DNA from: Daedaleopsis sinensis
Taxonomy: Eukaryota > Basidiomycota > Agaricomycetes > Polyporales > Polyporaceae
Length of the DNA stretch: 64,000 nucleotides
NCBI GenBank assembly: GCA_033807695.1
Contig: CM066304.1
Coordinates: 744,001 to 808,000 of the forward strand
Direction of reading: 5' to 3'
In this document: one piece after another, positions 1 through 10,644 of the stretch
Position numbering within the stretch: the stretch's first letter is position 1
How the letters are laid out: every line of letters starts with the position of its first letter
Program-made: the position numbers and the translations under genes
The notes under the pieces: generated by a model
Database searches by the model: none
Told to the model about the DNA's origin: nothing
What the model saw: the letters and a program-made list of their open reading frames with translations, nothing else

Positions 1-612
1 GGTGTACTGTGACGCGCGCAAGGCTGCGATCCTGCGGTGTCAGTCTGATCCGGAGCTGGACGCCCTCCTGACGACCGATCCCCGCGCGGCCGGCGTCCAC
101 CTCGTCCCTCTGGCCGTCATCGCCTCCGACCGACTGAAGACGTACATGGAGCGGTGGAAGGGCTACTACACCAAAGTGATCGGGTTCAGACCAACCGGGT
201 GGACGTACGTATCGGCCATTCGTGTTCTTTCTTGACTGCTAGCGTCGAAGCTGTCGCTAAATACCGCTTCTGCAGATACACGCCGCCCAAGGGCACCGAC
301 ACGCTCCCTGCGATACCCACCGTCATCTCGCGGTCTCAGAGTCGGACCTTTACGCATGCGAACCTACAACCTATGCGCAATTCAACGTCCGCGCTGGCGG
401 TGTATGGGGTCCCGTATTCTGAGCATAGCTCGTTCTTCGAACTGACATGCTTTGCTCTCTCGTTCGACTGGGGTCGGATGATCGCGACGGTGAATGTTGG
501 GAGCGAGGCTTCGCGCGGAAAGATGGCCAAGTGGGTGGAGAAGTGGGAAGCTGAGCGGAAGAAGCGGGGGCTAGTCGAGGTGGTAGAATATCGTTCAAAG
601 GAGTACTGGTAG
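1..612 (+). CDS. PSO2/SNM1 DNA interstrand cross-link repair nuclease, 3' part
   Basis: C-terminal part of a PSO2/SNM1-type metallo-beta-lactamase nuclease, which trims DNA at interstrand cross-links in the nucleus. Only the DRMBL region is in the window; the catalytic beta-lactamase half lies upstream. The family signatures GFRPTGWTY and YSEHSSFFELTCFALSFDW are visible. Two exons: 1-204 and 276-612. The intron (205-275, GTACGT...CAG) rejoins GWT to YTPP in frame. The stop codon is at 610-612. The gene is cut by the window edge, so length and start cannot be judged. Identification rests on recalled family motifs. Confidence 0.88.
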
Positions 613-712
613 ATGCTACGAAGGCGTCACTTACGAGTAATAGATCTAGAAGCTTGAAAAACAAATGGAAAGCGGTTGTCTAGAAGACAACAAGTAAAAA
701 GAATCACACAAG

Positions 713-795
713 GGCCTGGCCGGGAATTGAACCCGGGACCTCCTCCAAATGCAGTAAAGCCCTAAGAAGGAATCATACTACTAGACCACCAGGCC
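713..795 (-). tRNA. tRNA-Pro (anticodon AGG) with a short intron
   Basis: On the minus strand the 7-bp acceptor stem GGCCTGG/CCAGGCC closes the gene. A T-arm with CCGGG-TTCAATT-CCCGG is present. The anticodon stem is CCTTC/GGAGG and the loop TTAGGG gives anticodon AGG. About 12 extra bases follow the base after the anticodon, the usual position of a nuclear tRNA intron. It lies between the repair nuclease and RPT4. Confidence 0.9.
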
Positions 796-918
796 GATAT
801 TCTGACAGGATTTGTGGCACGTCTGACTCTTGTGAGGCGTGCACTTAACGAGCGCTGTAACGCGTCCAGCTGAGGCTTACGCGTCGAACGCGCGTTCACT
901 GTTCAGTCCGATACTACC

Positions 919-2595
919 ATGTCTTCCACACTGGCCTCTACATCTACACATACCATGGACCAGAGGAAGAAGGATGCCCTCAAGGGCTACAGAGAGGTAG
1001 CTGCGCTGCCAAAAAGACTGTCCCGATAGCACTGACTTCAAGTGCTGTAGAAAATGCGGCAACATGAGAACAGCAGCACAAACCTCAAGAATCGTCAGTG
1101 GTTCATTAATATTGTTGCTTATGCCGGCTCTCATCGCTGCTACTTGAACAGTGAGGTTCTCGCTCAAGGATCTGGAGAAAGAGTTTGAGAAGACTGAGGA
1201 TGACATCAAGGCCGTACAATCGGTCGGTCAGATTATTGGCGAAGTCATGAAGCAGCTGGACGATGAGAGATGTACGTTATCCCACCTACTCTCTGTGCCT
1301 CTTCGAGTGTTGAACAAAGGTGCTCGCAACACTCTCAGTCATCGTGAAAGCTTCGTCCGGACCGCGCTATGTCGTGTCCTACCGCCCCACACTACCAGTC
1401 GCGAAGCTGAAGATGGGCACGCGCGTTAGTCTCGACATGACCACCCTCACAATCATGCGGATCCTGCCACGAGAGGTGGACCCAATGGTGTACAAGATGA
1501 GCTTGGAAGATCCTGGAGGGGCTAGCTTCGCGGGTATCGGCGGTCTCGGAGAACAGGTCCGCGAGTTGCGCGAGGTGCGTCTTCCTTTTATTCGTCTCTC
1601 CACCCGTATCCGACGTTCTTCCCGTATGCTATGGCTAGGTCATCGAGCTTCCCTTGTTGAACCCCGAACTCTTCGTCCGGGTGGGCATCAAACCACCGAA
1701 GGGTGTGCTGCTCTACGGGCCACCAGGAACCGGCAAGACCCTGCTCGCGCGCGCGGTGGCGGCGACTCTGAACACCAACTTCCTCAAGGTCGTGTCTAGC
1801 GCGATTGTCGACAAGTACATTGGCGAGTCTGCGCGCGTGGTGCGCGAGATGTTCGGGTACGCGCGCGAGCACGAGCCGTGCGTCATCTTCATGGACGAGA
1901 TCGACGCTATTGGTGGACGGCGATTCTCCGAGGGCACGAGTGCGGATCGAGAAATCCAGCGGACGCTCATGGAGGTGCGTGATACTCAGGCCGTGTCGAG
2001 GTAGACTGTCCACGAGTGCTGAGGCGTGAATGCGGTACAGCTTCTCAACCAGATGGACGGTTTCGATTCGCTAGGGCGGACAAAGCTCATCATGGCTACG
2101 AATCGACCTGACACGCTAGACCCTGCCCTTCTGCGACCAGGTCGTCTCGACAGGAAAATCGAGATCCCCCTTCCGAACGAGCAGGCGCGTTTGGAGATTC
2201 TCAAGATTCACTCACAACCCGTCAACAAGAGTGGTGAGATTGACTACGAGGCAATCGTCAAGGTACCCCTTCTTTCCTGTCACCTCATTGTTTATTGTCT
2301 CGGACGCTAACACTATCACAGCTCTCTGACGGTTTCAACGGCGCGGATCTCCGGAACGTTGTGACGGAGGCAGGCATGTTCGCCATTCGCGACGACCGGT
2401 ATGTTGCTTTCCTTGATTAGCTGTATTTAACGCTCACACGTCCTTTCAGAGAGTACGTCATCCAAGAGGACCTCACGAAGGCTGCGCGGAAAGTCGGCGA
2501 GGCGAAGAAACATGAGAGTAAGCTCACATGGTCGTTGTAATCCTCTTTTATTGCTGACATCGATTTCTGTAGCAAAACTTGAGTACTCTGCATAG
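919..2595 (+). CDS. RPT4: 26S proteasome regulatory ATPase subunit RPT4 (PSMC6-like)
   Basis: AAA+ ATPase of the 19S base ring that unfolds ubiquitinated substrates and opens the 20S core. Nine exons: 919-996, 1051-1093, 1152-1271, 1339-1574, 1639-1974, 2041-2262, 2322-2398, 2450-2517, 2573-2595. The joined frame is continuous, 400 aa, close to the family size (human about 389). The order is an N-terminal coiled coil, then the OB-type region (SVGQIIGEV), Walker A GPPGTGKT near residues 186-193, Walker [12 protein letters not shown] near 242-252, and the second region of homology [20 protein letters not shown]. The best match from memory is RPT4/PSMC6 ([16 protein letters not shown]). The start is the first ATG before GYRE. 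The gene looks intact and essential. Confidence 0.95.
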
Positions 2596-4186
2596 ACATA
2601 CCATAATACGCTCTGGGCTCGCTGTTCTGTATCATATTCTACGCTGTGCAATACGGACTTTCACTTTCCTCAATGTCCTATCCTCCAACCCATGTAGTGT
2701 CAGAACGCGCAACAGCTTTCTGTGTTGCGGTAACGCAACGTTTTGCATATCTACATATGTCTGTATACGTAGGTGCGATCGACAACCTTCTTCCACTAAC
2801 CCAGTAACATGTTAATTGCACCAGTTTCGGATACCCTAGGGTTAGGGTTAGAACCGCGTCCCGACAAAGAAAAAGCCTGCCCAGCCCGAGGGCCGGAGCA
2901 GGACAGGAAAATATTGCGACGGTGCACGAGCCGAAGCCCGCACAAACCGCGAGGTCCCCCTGGGGACATGGTCGCCGTGCTATGGGAGGCCCCCGCGGCC
3001 CACGAGCCCTGGTACATGAAGGAACGCGTGCCATCAAGGTAAGTATGAGGTGCATTGATGCGCGAGCGGGGCTTATATATGCTAGAGCGGGGCGCACGGA
3101 CCATCAGGTTGTTTAGGGCGGGCTTGAATTAACGTGCGCCACCGTGCGCGACTTGGCGGACTGAACTTACTTGGAACTTACTTACGTATTGTGTTGAAGC
3201 ACTGTTGAAGCAGAGTACGGTCTTACCCGATCTTCGACAGCTAGATAGAGCTAGGGACCGTTCCACTCAAGCTCAAGTTTCACCGAACGTCTTTATGTTT
3301 CAGATCCGGATATTGTCTGCCTCTTGGTACGACTGGCGATCGATTTCGGCACCAACCATACGTGCTGACCTTTTGTAGCTCGAGTCCTGCACTGGTCACG
3401 CAAGAGGAATTGAGGGCAGGTAAGAGACGATGACGAGTCCCTTTGCCTGCGAGTACTACGGCTTGCGCTCACCATATCCTTCATAATAGCTGTAGACATT
3501 TTCCAATTTGCTACACGGGCATTGGAGATGATCAACGAGCATCCCGGTCGCGAGGTGCTGAGCGAGTCCTGCCACTTCGCCTTTCTAGAAATTTATCTCT
3601 TCATGATCACATTCGGGTACATGAACTCTGCAGGTCGTCAGGGGTCTTTGTTCTTGCCCGCATCGCCAACCCTTGAGACGCGTCGACTAATGTTGTGAGG
3701 ACTCACCTCGTGCGAGATAGATGATCTCCAGGCTGGGTGGCGGAGTAGAGACACGGAGCCTGTCAAGTAGGCTATCTATCGCACGCACCAAGAAAACCAT
3801 CAATGCCACCTCTGTGACAAGCAAGGATGTCTGCTTCATGCGCGAGGTTGATGCATCGGGAATGGGGAGAGTGCACTGATTCAGTCCGTACTAGGTGGCG
3901 AACCCTTACGGGTTTTCCAATCGACAGCGACTTCCAATGTCCATGTCACACTAACGCAGCCTCGTAAATATAGGAGGTACGTAAGTCTACTATACTGGAC
4001 AATCCATTCTTCAGACAGACTTTGGTGCATGTCTCGGAGTAATTCGACCGATGATGTCGGAATGGAGCCCAACTCAGGCGATTCGAACGATTAAGTCAAT
4101 GAGAAGGTGGAACACTACTGCTTCAACACGTGCTACTTCCGGGGAGTCTGATTCCCCCTACAACGCAATCATGCGTACTACTTGGT
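2596..4186. other. Intergenic stretch without a supportable gene; telomere-like motif and GC-rich block
   Basis: No frame here matches a family I recognise. A GC-rich block at about 2850-3050 follows a telomere-like motif (separate entry). Short open frames at 3443-3676 and 3881-4072 have no credible splice partners. The peptide read around 3520-3680 is hydrophobic and ends at a stop, possibly a relic of a membrane-protein gene. Confidence 0.4.
2834..2851 (+). repeat. Short interstitial telomere-like motif
   Basis: CCCTA followed by GGGTTAGGGTTAG: two and a half TTAGGG-type units facing a CCCTA unit. TTAGGG is the usual basidiomycete telomere repeat. It is too short to be a functional array; it may be a chance match or a healed break. 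Confidence 0.55.
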
Positions 4187-4663
4187 GTCATACGATTTGC
4201 TATCCTACCGAGGCAGAGAGAGCTTGTTAGTACATTCTCAGAGTGGCGATACAGATACAAATGCCGAACTCCACTTACCCAATTGCGTGTTATGTGGCGG
4301 GAACACATAGTACGCCGCGATGCTCTCGTACCCGGCTCAGAGGGTGATGTCCTGGAGAAGTGATGATTCTCGATGGTGTAAATGTGGCTGTTACGGTTAG
4401 CTAACCTCGTGAACATTCACGGCGGCCGACTCAACGGCAACAGCCGCAGAGGGCATTGCAACGGCTGCAGAGGGGAGAGCAACGGCCGCAGAAGGCACGG
4501 CATTGGCTGCAGGCTCGGGGACCACAGCGGCCGCGGAGGGGAGAGCGACGGCTGCAGAGGGCATAACGAGGGCTGCACTCAGGAGAGCAGCACTCGGCGT
4601 CGGGATCGCTTGAACCTGGGTGAAGACGGTCGCTGCGACGAGGGTGGCGAAGATAGACTTCAT
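4187..4663 (-). pseudogene. Decayed secreted DUF5648 protein gene
   Basis: The first exon (about 4401-4663) encodes a signal peptide (MKSIFATLVAATVFTQVQAIP) followed by Ala/Pro/Ser repeats of the type PSAAVA and ends in NVHE at a donor-like GTTAGC. This matches the first exon of the intact gene at 15,461, which ends SVHE|GTAAGC. Beyond only 18 nt come remnants of the DUF5648 C-terminus: HHFSRTS in one frame, then GYESIAAYYVFPP in another. The internal repeat units are missing and the frames no longer join, so the gene is probably dead, although the signal-peptide exon and a TATA-like GCATATATAAGG at about 4725-4736 remain. The Ala/Pro repeat is longer than in the intact copy. Confidence 0.7.
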
Positions 4664-4724
4664 GCTGAGGTGTGGTGAGACTCGGTAGAGGTGAGGCTCT
4701 GACGAGGATTAGCGGTAAGCAGAC

Positions 4725-4736
4725 CCTTATATATGC
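4725..4736 (-). promoter_or_regulatory. TATA-like box of the decayed DUF5648 gene
   Basis: GCATATATAAGG on the minus strand, about 65 bp upstream of the ATG at 4663. The intact paralogue has TATAAG at a similar distance upstream, so the promoter layout is shared. Confidence 0.5.
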
Positions 4737-4739
4737 TCA

Positions 4740-5729
4740 CTGACCGCCCGACTTCAACGGTCCTTGTCGTGTCCGAATACTCGTACTAGTATGCTATGAT
4801 CGGATATCTTTAAACGGGGAATGGGCGCACTATGTGCGAGGATGACATCGGAGCTTGCGGTATCCGGTAATTAGTTGGTTAACGAGATGATGTTCCCCGC
4901 AGCTGTGCACGGCATGAGACGTGAGGCCTTAAGGACTCACCAGTTAACTACATGATGATAGCGGTCCTTTTGATTGCTACCGCTGCCATGTATGGACTGG
5001 TGGGCGATGTTCAAACCCGCATGATGCACATCCATTAATGACGTGCAGCAATAACACACACTGGCGCTGTTCAGCGGTCTACTCGCTTGTTTCCAATGTT
5101 CGGCACCGGCTGCTGTTGGTAAATCCAACAAAACCTGGCTTCCAGTCATTGCGTCACTTGAGCGCCGATAAGAAGTCGGAGGTATCAGCTAAAGTGACTC
5201 ACGCCGGACATTCCATTCTTCGGGTGCATGTTGATGATAGAACCATTGGCCGAGAAGACCAGCGTATAGCCAAAGAAGATTCTAGCTACAACATAGGTTT
5301 TTCTTCTGCATGTTCATGACGTGGAACGGAGGGGCTGAACTTCGTTGAACGTTTGGCCTCGAAGCATGTTAGCATCATGCACTGCAGGCAGGTAGTGAGA
5401 ATTGAGAAGATATCAGAGAATATAATCTGGACGCACCTGTATTAACCCTACTCAAACCGCGGCAGGGCGGCGTTTAGCTAGAAAGTATGTGTCTTCGTAT
5501 CTCCAACCGCCACCCCGACAGATTCTGCCTTTCAAAATCATAAGCAGTCGGTCACAGTCTTCATAGTCCAGACCTTGGTGTTAAGAATAGCTATGTGATC
5601 GCCTGCGGTGGTGGTATGGTTGCTTTGGTGGTGAATAGACGACAAAGAACTTGAACAACCTGTGTCTCTGGCGCCCGCCCAAGTACAGTAACTTGAGTTG
5701 TATGTAGCACAATATGCATGCATCAGCTT
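4740..5729. other. Intergenic stretch, nothing recognised
   Basis: Short open frames on both strands (for example 5038-5319) have no recognised motif, no consistent splice partners and mixed base composition. I see no RNA gene or repeat here. Confidence 0.4.
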
Positions 5730-7456
5730 CTACGCCTGACCAAGCCTTTCTTCGGCGCTCAGATTCTCCATCTGAGCGAGCTCCGTCGACTCAGTTCGAC
5801 GAGCGATACTATCCGAGTCTTCTGTGTACGTATCCAGCGTGATGACATCCCCTAGCGAGCCAACGACTCGGGCAAAGTTGATTGACTGCCAATGGCTCAT
5901 AGCAGTCGACGAGAGTTGCGCCTCGCCGTCGATTTCCGAACCGAGCGCAGCCTTCGCCGAGCGTTGATTCATCTCCTGCAGGTCGAGGAGGAAGCGCGAC
6001 ACGAGAACAGCCGTCATCCTATCCCATATGTGAGTTGAGCGTTGCACGACGTACAGGACCCTGCACTCACGGTTTAGTGAAGTAGGTCAACTCGCTCGTC
6101 TATATGCACACCACGACCGGAACAGCGTGGGGAGGTCAGTACATCGCACGCGAATTTCAATGGTTCAACGCTTACCCCGGTAAACGTGAAAACTATGTGC
6201 AAGGCATTGAGGATGACGAGGACTCTAACATCCGCCTTGATTAGTGCGCTGGGCCTCTGCTGACAGACATCAAGCGAGATTGCTCACAGGAAATACACTG
6301 TCCCTAAGCACGAAAGCATAAGCACCCGATAGGTATCAACACAAACGGTTATCACTCACCGTCAAGCAAGACTATGTTTGCGAACGAGGGTGGCCCTTGC
6401 CTAAAGAGACCTCGGCGAGGAAGGTTGTACCAGGTCACGAGAACGAGGACAATATCGGCGGCTATGAGACACGTCCGCGCGATTAGCACCACTACATAAA
6501 ACACCAAGAATCAGCATGTCGACTTTGTCAGCAAACGGTCGGGGGATCCTACGTCTATCCAAGAGCCAGGTCAGGGTCACTGCAAGCGTGTACTTTCGGA
6601 GGGCGGGACTCACTTCCTTCCGAGCTCGGGCGTAAGATTATCTCCCATGTAACAGCCTGCAACTGGGTCGTTGACTCCGAATACGGGCACGCTCTGGAAG
6701 ACGGCGGGTAAGCCTCGCGACATAGATTGGAACCAGATCACAACGACATACGAAGTTCACTCCGAGTGGGACGAGCGAGAGCAGGAGCACGCTCACGGAG
6801 AGGAACCAGCTCCTGGATAGGGCGAAGTTCCGGAGGCCCGAGAATGCTACACGGCGCATAAGAAGATATCCTCAACATGTCATAGCGTCATACATACCTG
6901 CCCAAGGCACGTACTGCAGGTAGTCCAGAGACGAGAACGCCTTCGCGTGCAAGTCACATCTGAGATTCCCCGTTAGCACTCGTGGCAGTACCTCTCACAG
7001 CGGTGACGCGACACGTACGTCTGACCGCATGAAGTCGTCAGCAAATCACGTATATGAGGCAAGTAGCTACAAACGACGCACCTGGTCGGACACGTGGAAC
7101 GGGATGAACAGTGTTATGTCGAACACGTGGTTGAGAAGTGTGAGGTACTTGTTTGCGAGGAAGAGGACAGTCGCCCCAGAGAGTCGGCGCGTCCAGAATA
7201 ACTCGACCTCCTGGCCAAGGGTGATCGTGAACTCGTACAGTAGGAACACTAGAAGATAAATATGTTCGTGAGCTGGGGGAATGTGTCTCATCACTAATGC
7301 GCACCTATTCCCGCTATGCCACAGTAGTTGGCGATTGCACTGATGACGGCATGCGAGGTCATTCCAGTACTTCGGAGAGCGCGACAGAGGAGCTCACCCT
7401 GCAGCAGCCTCGGCGATGGCGGTCGCGGCATCGGAGGAAGTTGTGTTCGAGGACAT
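5730..7456 (-). CDS. DUF6533 multi-pass membrane protein, intact copy (copy 3)
   Basis: Member of the DUF6533 family of basidiomycete membrane proteins of unknown role. The signature is in the third exon: YEFTITLGQEVELFWTRRL then LFLANKYLTLL. My model has 13 exons (minus strand): 7456-7398, a 35-nt exon at about 7354-7320, 7248-7082, 7020-7019 (2 nt), 6959-6898, 6846-6752, 6693-6614, 6554-6553 (2 nt), 6491-6360, 6303-6288 (16 nt), 6224-6176, 6099-6071, 6018-5730. Their sum is 1,017 nt, exactly 338 codons plus stop, with several hydrophobic helices and a polar C-terminal tail after VSRFLLDLQ. Exon sizes match the copies at 17.5 and 27.9 kb (35, 62, 132, 16 nt). This is the only copy of the three without a frame lesion. 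Function is unknown; a receptor- or transporter-like role would be a guess. Confidence 0.85.
6553..6554 (-). other. 2-nt micro-exon 2 of the intact DUF6533 gene
   Basis: On the minus strand AC lies between GGATAG and GTAGGA, with flanking introns of 59 and 61 nt. The exon before ends AA (phase 2) and the exon after starts TG, so two bases modulo 3 are missing; AA-A and C-TG give Lys-Leu. Equivalent micro-exons give Lys-Leu in both paralogues. Confidence 0.65.
7019..7020 (-). other. 2-nt micro-exon 1 of the intact DUF6533 gene
   Basis: On the minus strand the bases AC lie between an acceptor ending GGTCAG and a donor GTACGT. Introns of 61 and 59 nt flank it. Exon 3 ends in phase 0 (CAG) and exon 5 begins with one base before a Cys codon, so exactly 2 bases modulo 3 are needed; AC+A gives Thr. 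The same arrangement occurs in the other two copies. Confidence 0.7.
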
Positions 7457-8801
7457 CGTGTGGTGAGCCTCCTTCCCGTGAGCATGGGGGCTTGTGGGTC
7501 AAGAGGCAAAGTGTTGTTATACTACTTTTACTACCATGCATATCAGCGATCCTAGGACGAAGTCAGCCAAGAAAGGTGTATATTGACAGATACATAACCT
7601 ACAGCTTCCTTGCTTTCCGCATCTTCTAGCTCTTGCGATGCGCAAGATCGCATACATGTATTCAGGAAGCGACTTGTACATTCCCTCTGTCAAGCGAAAC
7701 AAAGACAGCGGAGGGATGTTTGGCGTGGTGACGATGCTAACCTGGGTATTATGACGGGAGCTTTTGGAGATACAATCAACGAGAAGGTCACATAGACATT
7801 GCAATGGAAGGGAACACCTTCGGTAGAAAATCTCCATGTGCGTGTGGGGCCAGACTTGACAAGAAGAAGGGAGTTGCGGTGTTCTGCATGAAGATGTGTG
7901 GTTGCCGTCAACGTTCATGTATACATCGCGAATCCACACCGTGCATGCGCGTGATCGGCAGCTCGAGAGTTCCCATTAATGAGCCATGTGCAGCTAATGT
8001 CAGAAGAGACACAGTACTTACATCCGCAGTCACTGCGGCCACATGTCCCCAATACTCCTCATCATCCGTTTAAGGGCTTCTCACAGTTCGAGTGACGTCC
8101 TCATACTCAGCCACACCATGGACGCTCGTCGACCCGACCGATCCCATGACCCGGGCTTTTGCACGACATGCGAGCTCGACCTGGATGGGGAGAGTAGCTG
8201 AACGCACCACCATAGACCGTGTGTCCTCTTGCGCACAATTCATGTCTCCTCATGCATACCGGCGCAGTGGCTTGAACACGTCGTCGCGTCCTTCGGCCCT
8301 TTCCAGGTCACCCAAGTGTAATAGGTATCTTACGATGTCGCTTTGAGTCGGTAGACATTGAGTGTATTCGGACGTTCATGAGAATGTTTATAAGACCAGA
8401 CAATTCAGGTGATAGAATAGCATCGGCCATCAGTTGTGCCGATGAAGTCACGGAATAAGAGGCTCGACCCGGTAGTGGAGGAGAGAAATCAACGTTTTGA
8501 ACGCTGGAATGATGAATCCGGGACTATCCGGGATCGCAGCTTGGACGAAAAAGGCAATTCAAGCGCCCGTGTCCGTGGCGGCCCTCTTCTTGCTCTCCTC
8601 TCCGTAACTGAATCTTGCGGCCGTTGTCTTTGGTAACACGTCAGTAAAAAGTAAAAATGGAGGACTTTGAACGAGTCGCCTGAGGAGTCCTATCTCAATG
8701 GTTTCGAACAATACCCCCGAGCTCCGGCGTTCCCCCAAAGCAAGTTGCAAATCGTACAGTGAGCATTCATTCATGTTGAGTCCCGTATCAGTCGCGCACG
8801 A
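7457..8801. other. Intergenic stretch, nothing recognised
   Basis: Contains the upstream region of the intact DUF6533 gene and the 3' side of the dehalogenase gene. Open frames such as 7517-7939 (minus) and 8092-8346 (plus) show no recognisable motif and cannot be joined to anything. Confidence 0.4.
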
Positions 8802-9744
8802 TCAAGAGAAACTCTTCTCAACCGCTTCGGCCATTGCACCCATGGTCGGGAAGATGAACATAGCCTCGTCTCCCTTCGCGTCCTTCAGGCCGGCCACCGC
8901 GTCCGCCCTATTGATCCACGCCGTCGCCATCCCCCTCGCCTTCGCCGGCGCAATATCGTGGAACACGCTCTGGGCGGTCATCAGCACCTCGTCCTGCGCG
9001 ATGCCGAACTCTTCCTGCAGATGCGCGAGCGCATACGCGAGCATCTCCGGGGCGGGCTTGTACGCGCCGGCGTCCTCGGCCGTGTACACCGCGTCGAACG
9101 CGAACGGGCCCTCCATGAGCGTGCGCGTCTGCGCGATCGTCGCGCGGTCGATGTTCGAGAGGATGACGAGCTTGAAGCGCCGCGAGAGCGCGGTCAGCGC
9201 GGGGATGGTGTCCGGGAACGGCGGCCAGCGCCCCACGCTCTGCGCGAACACCTGCGGGGGAGAGAGCGCGGCTGGCTCCGTCGCGCTGGCGGACGTGCCG
9301 ACCGCGGAGGACGCGACGGGGGTGGTGCCGGAGGAGGTGTGCGCGGACGAGATGACAGAGGAGCCGACCGAGTCGTCCTCGCGCAGCGCGTCCGGGGGCG
9401 TCTCCTTGTTCTGCAGACGCGCCTCGATGGTGAGGTAGACCTTCGCGAGGAGGTCAGGGTAGAGCATCGTCGGGTAGCGCGCCTGGAGGTCGGCCTCGAC
9501 GGAGAGGAAGGCCTCGAGGACAGTACGTCTGTCCGACGGCTTCTCGCTCTTGTCGAAGAGATGCTTGAGGCCGGTGTAGAGTCCGGTCTCCCAGTCCTGT
9601 GTAAAAACGACCGTTTGCGACAGTCACTCCAGGTTGTCTAGGGATGATGATGGTACGTACGACGAGGGTGCCGTAGCAGTCGAAGACGAGAGCCTTGTAT
9701 TTGGTGAGCGCGTCTGGCTGGAGGTTCTGGTTAGCGGTGGTCAT
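8802..9744 (-). CDS. HAD-superfamily hydrolase, haloacid dehalogenase type II-like
   Basis: Hydrolase of the L-2-haloacid dehalogenase type; it would form an aspartyl intermediate and cleave a carbon-halogen or phosphoester bond, substrate unknown, probably cytosolic. Two exons: 9744-9661 and 9596-8802, separated by a 64-nt intron (GTACGT...CAG); 292 aa. Motif I is FDCYGTLV (nucleophile about Asp22), motif II ILSNID, motif III GAYKPAPE, motif IV SVFHDIAPAKARGM. An unusual Ser/Thr/Ala-rich insertion of about 45 residues (AHTSSGTTPVASSAVG...) lies between the cap and motif II; its length is divisible by three with no splice signals, so it seems translated. A TATA-like GATATAAAG lies about 45 bp upstream. 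Bacterial dehalogenases are about 230 aa, so this one is longer. Confidence 0.85.
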
Positions 9745-10644
9745 GGTGGGGTATGGCGACTAACGTTGACGAGACTCACCGTTAGCTTTATATCTTCTGC
9801 AATCCGGGACCGACTGGGAAAGCAATTTTGCGATGTCGCAGGATGACTAGGGCTACGTCATATTGATCTCCGGTCCGCCCAATTGCTGCCAGAGGCTGAC
9901 TCTCCTTCTACAATATAATTTTTGAGTTTGTTGTATCTGCGAGTTTGAAGCGTTGAGGGAGAAAAGATCTAGGAGAGGGAAGAACTCTAGTTGTAGTGAG
10001 AGGCGGCCGCGGACAGAGAAAGTAAAGACCGATCGTTATCGATTTCGAAGCACGAGTCATGCAACTACATGACCGCGGGCGCACTTGCTCCTGCTTGCTT
10101 CTGAACATGTTTCTGCATTGGCTACGACATACAACTCTCGTCTCGTGTCTCCCCTATGCGTCGGATAGCAACTTGGTACTCAAAAATTGCGATTTGGGAC
10201 CCCGTCGAAGGCCGGTGTAAGATGCCGGAGCGATAGCTCAGGTGAGTCACTCGGCCCCTCCTATCCCACCCTCATTCCACGAGAACCACTCCTTTCGCCG
10301 CTTCGCAAGCAGCCTAGAATCGTGAGTGCCGCAAATGTGTTGATCTGCTGGAGACACCATGAGCATGCACATTGCAGACTACGTGCAGAGTAGTAGAGTC
10401 TTGCGTGATGATAGCTGCTGATAGTGTTCTCTTGCGTGATGGCATGCGGTTATTCCAGCGTATATGCTTAGTTTCAAGCCCCCTGCTTCGTTTTTTACCT
10501 CACGAACACGTACCAACGGAACCCCGCAGGCTCTCCGTATCGCAAGCATATCCTTAATCGATCTTTGAGAGCGTCAACTCGCGATCGAGACATCCCCTTT
10601 CCCAACCTCACCACCTCTATACGGGTCCCCAGGTCGTATTCGAC
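9745..10644. promoter_or_regulatory. Divergent promoter region between dehalogenase and aminotransferase genes
   Basis: The two genes are transcribed away from each other across about 900 bp. A TATA-like GATATAAAG (about 9786-9795, minus) serves the dehalogenase side. The last 80 bp before the aminotransferase ATG are pyrimidine-rich, as in many fungal leaders. No coding frame is supported here. Confidence 0.4.

Noticed and set aside
8698..9641. Long plus-strand open frames opposite the dehalogenase gene
   Set aside because: They are antisense shadows of a GC-rich coding region with clear HAD motifs on the other strand.
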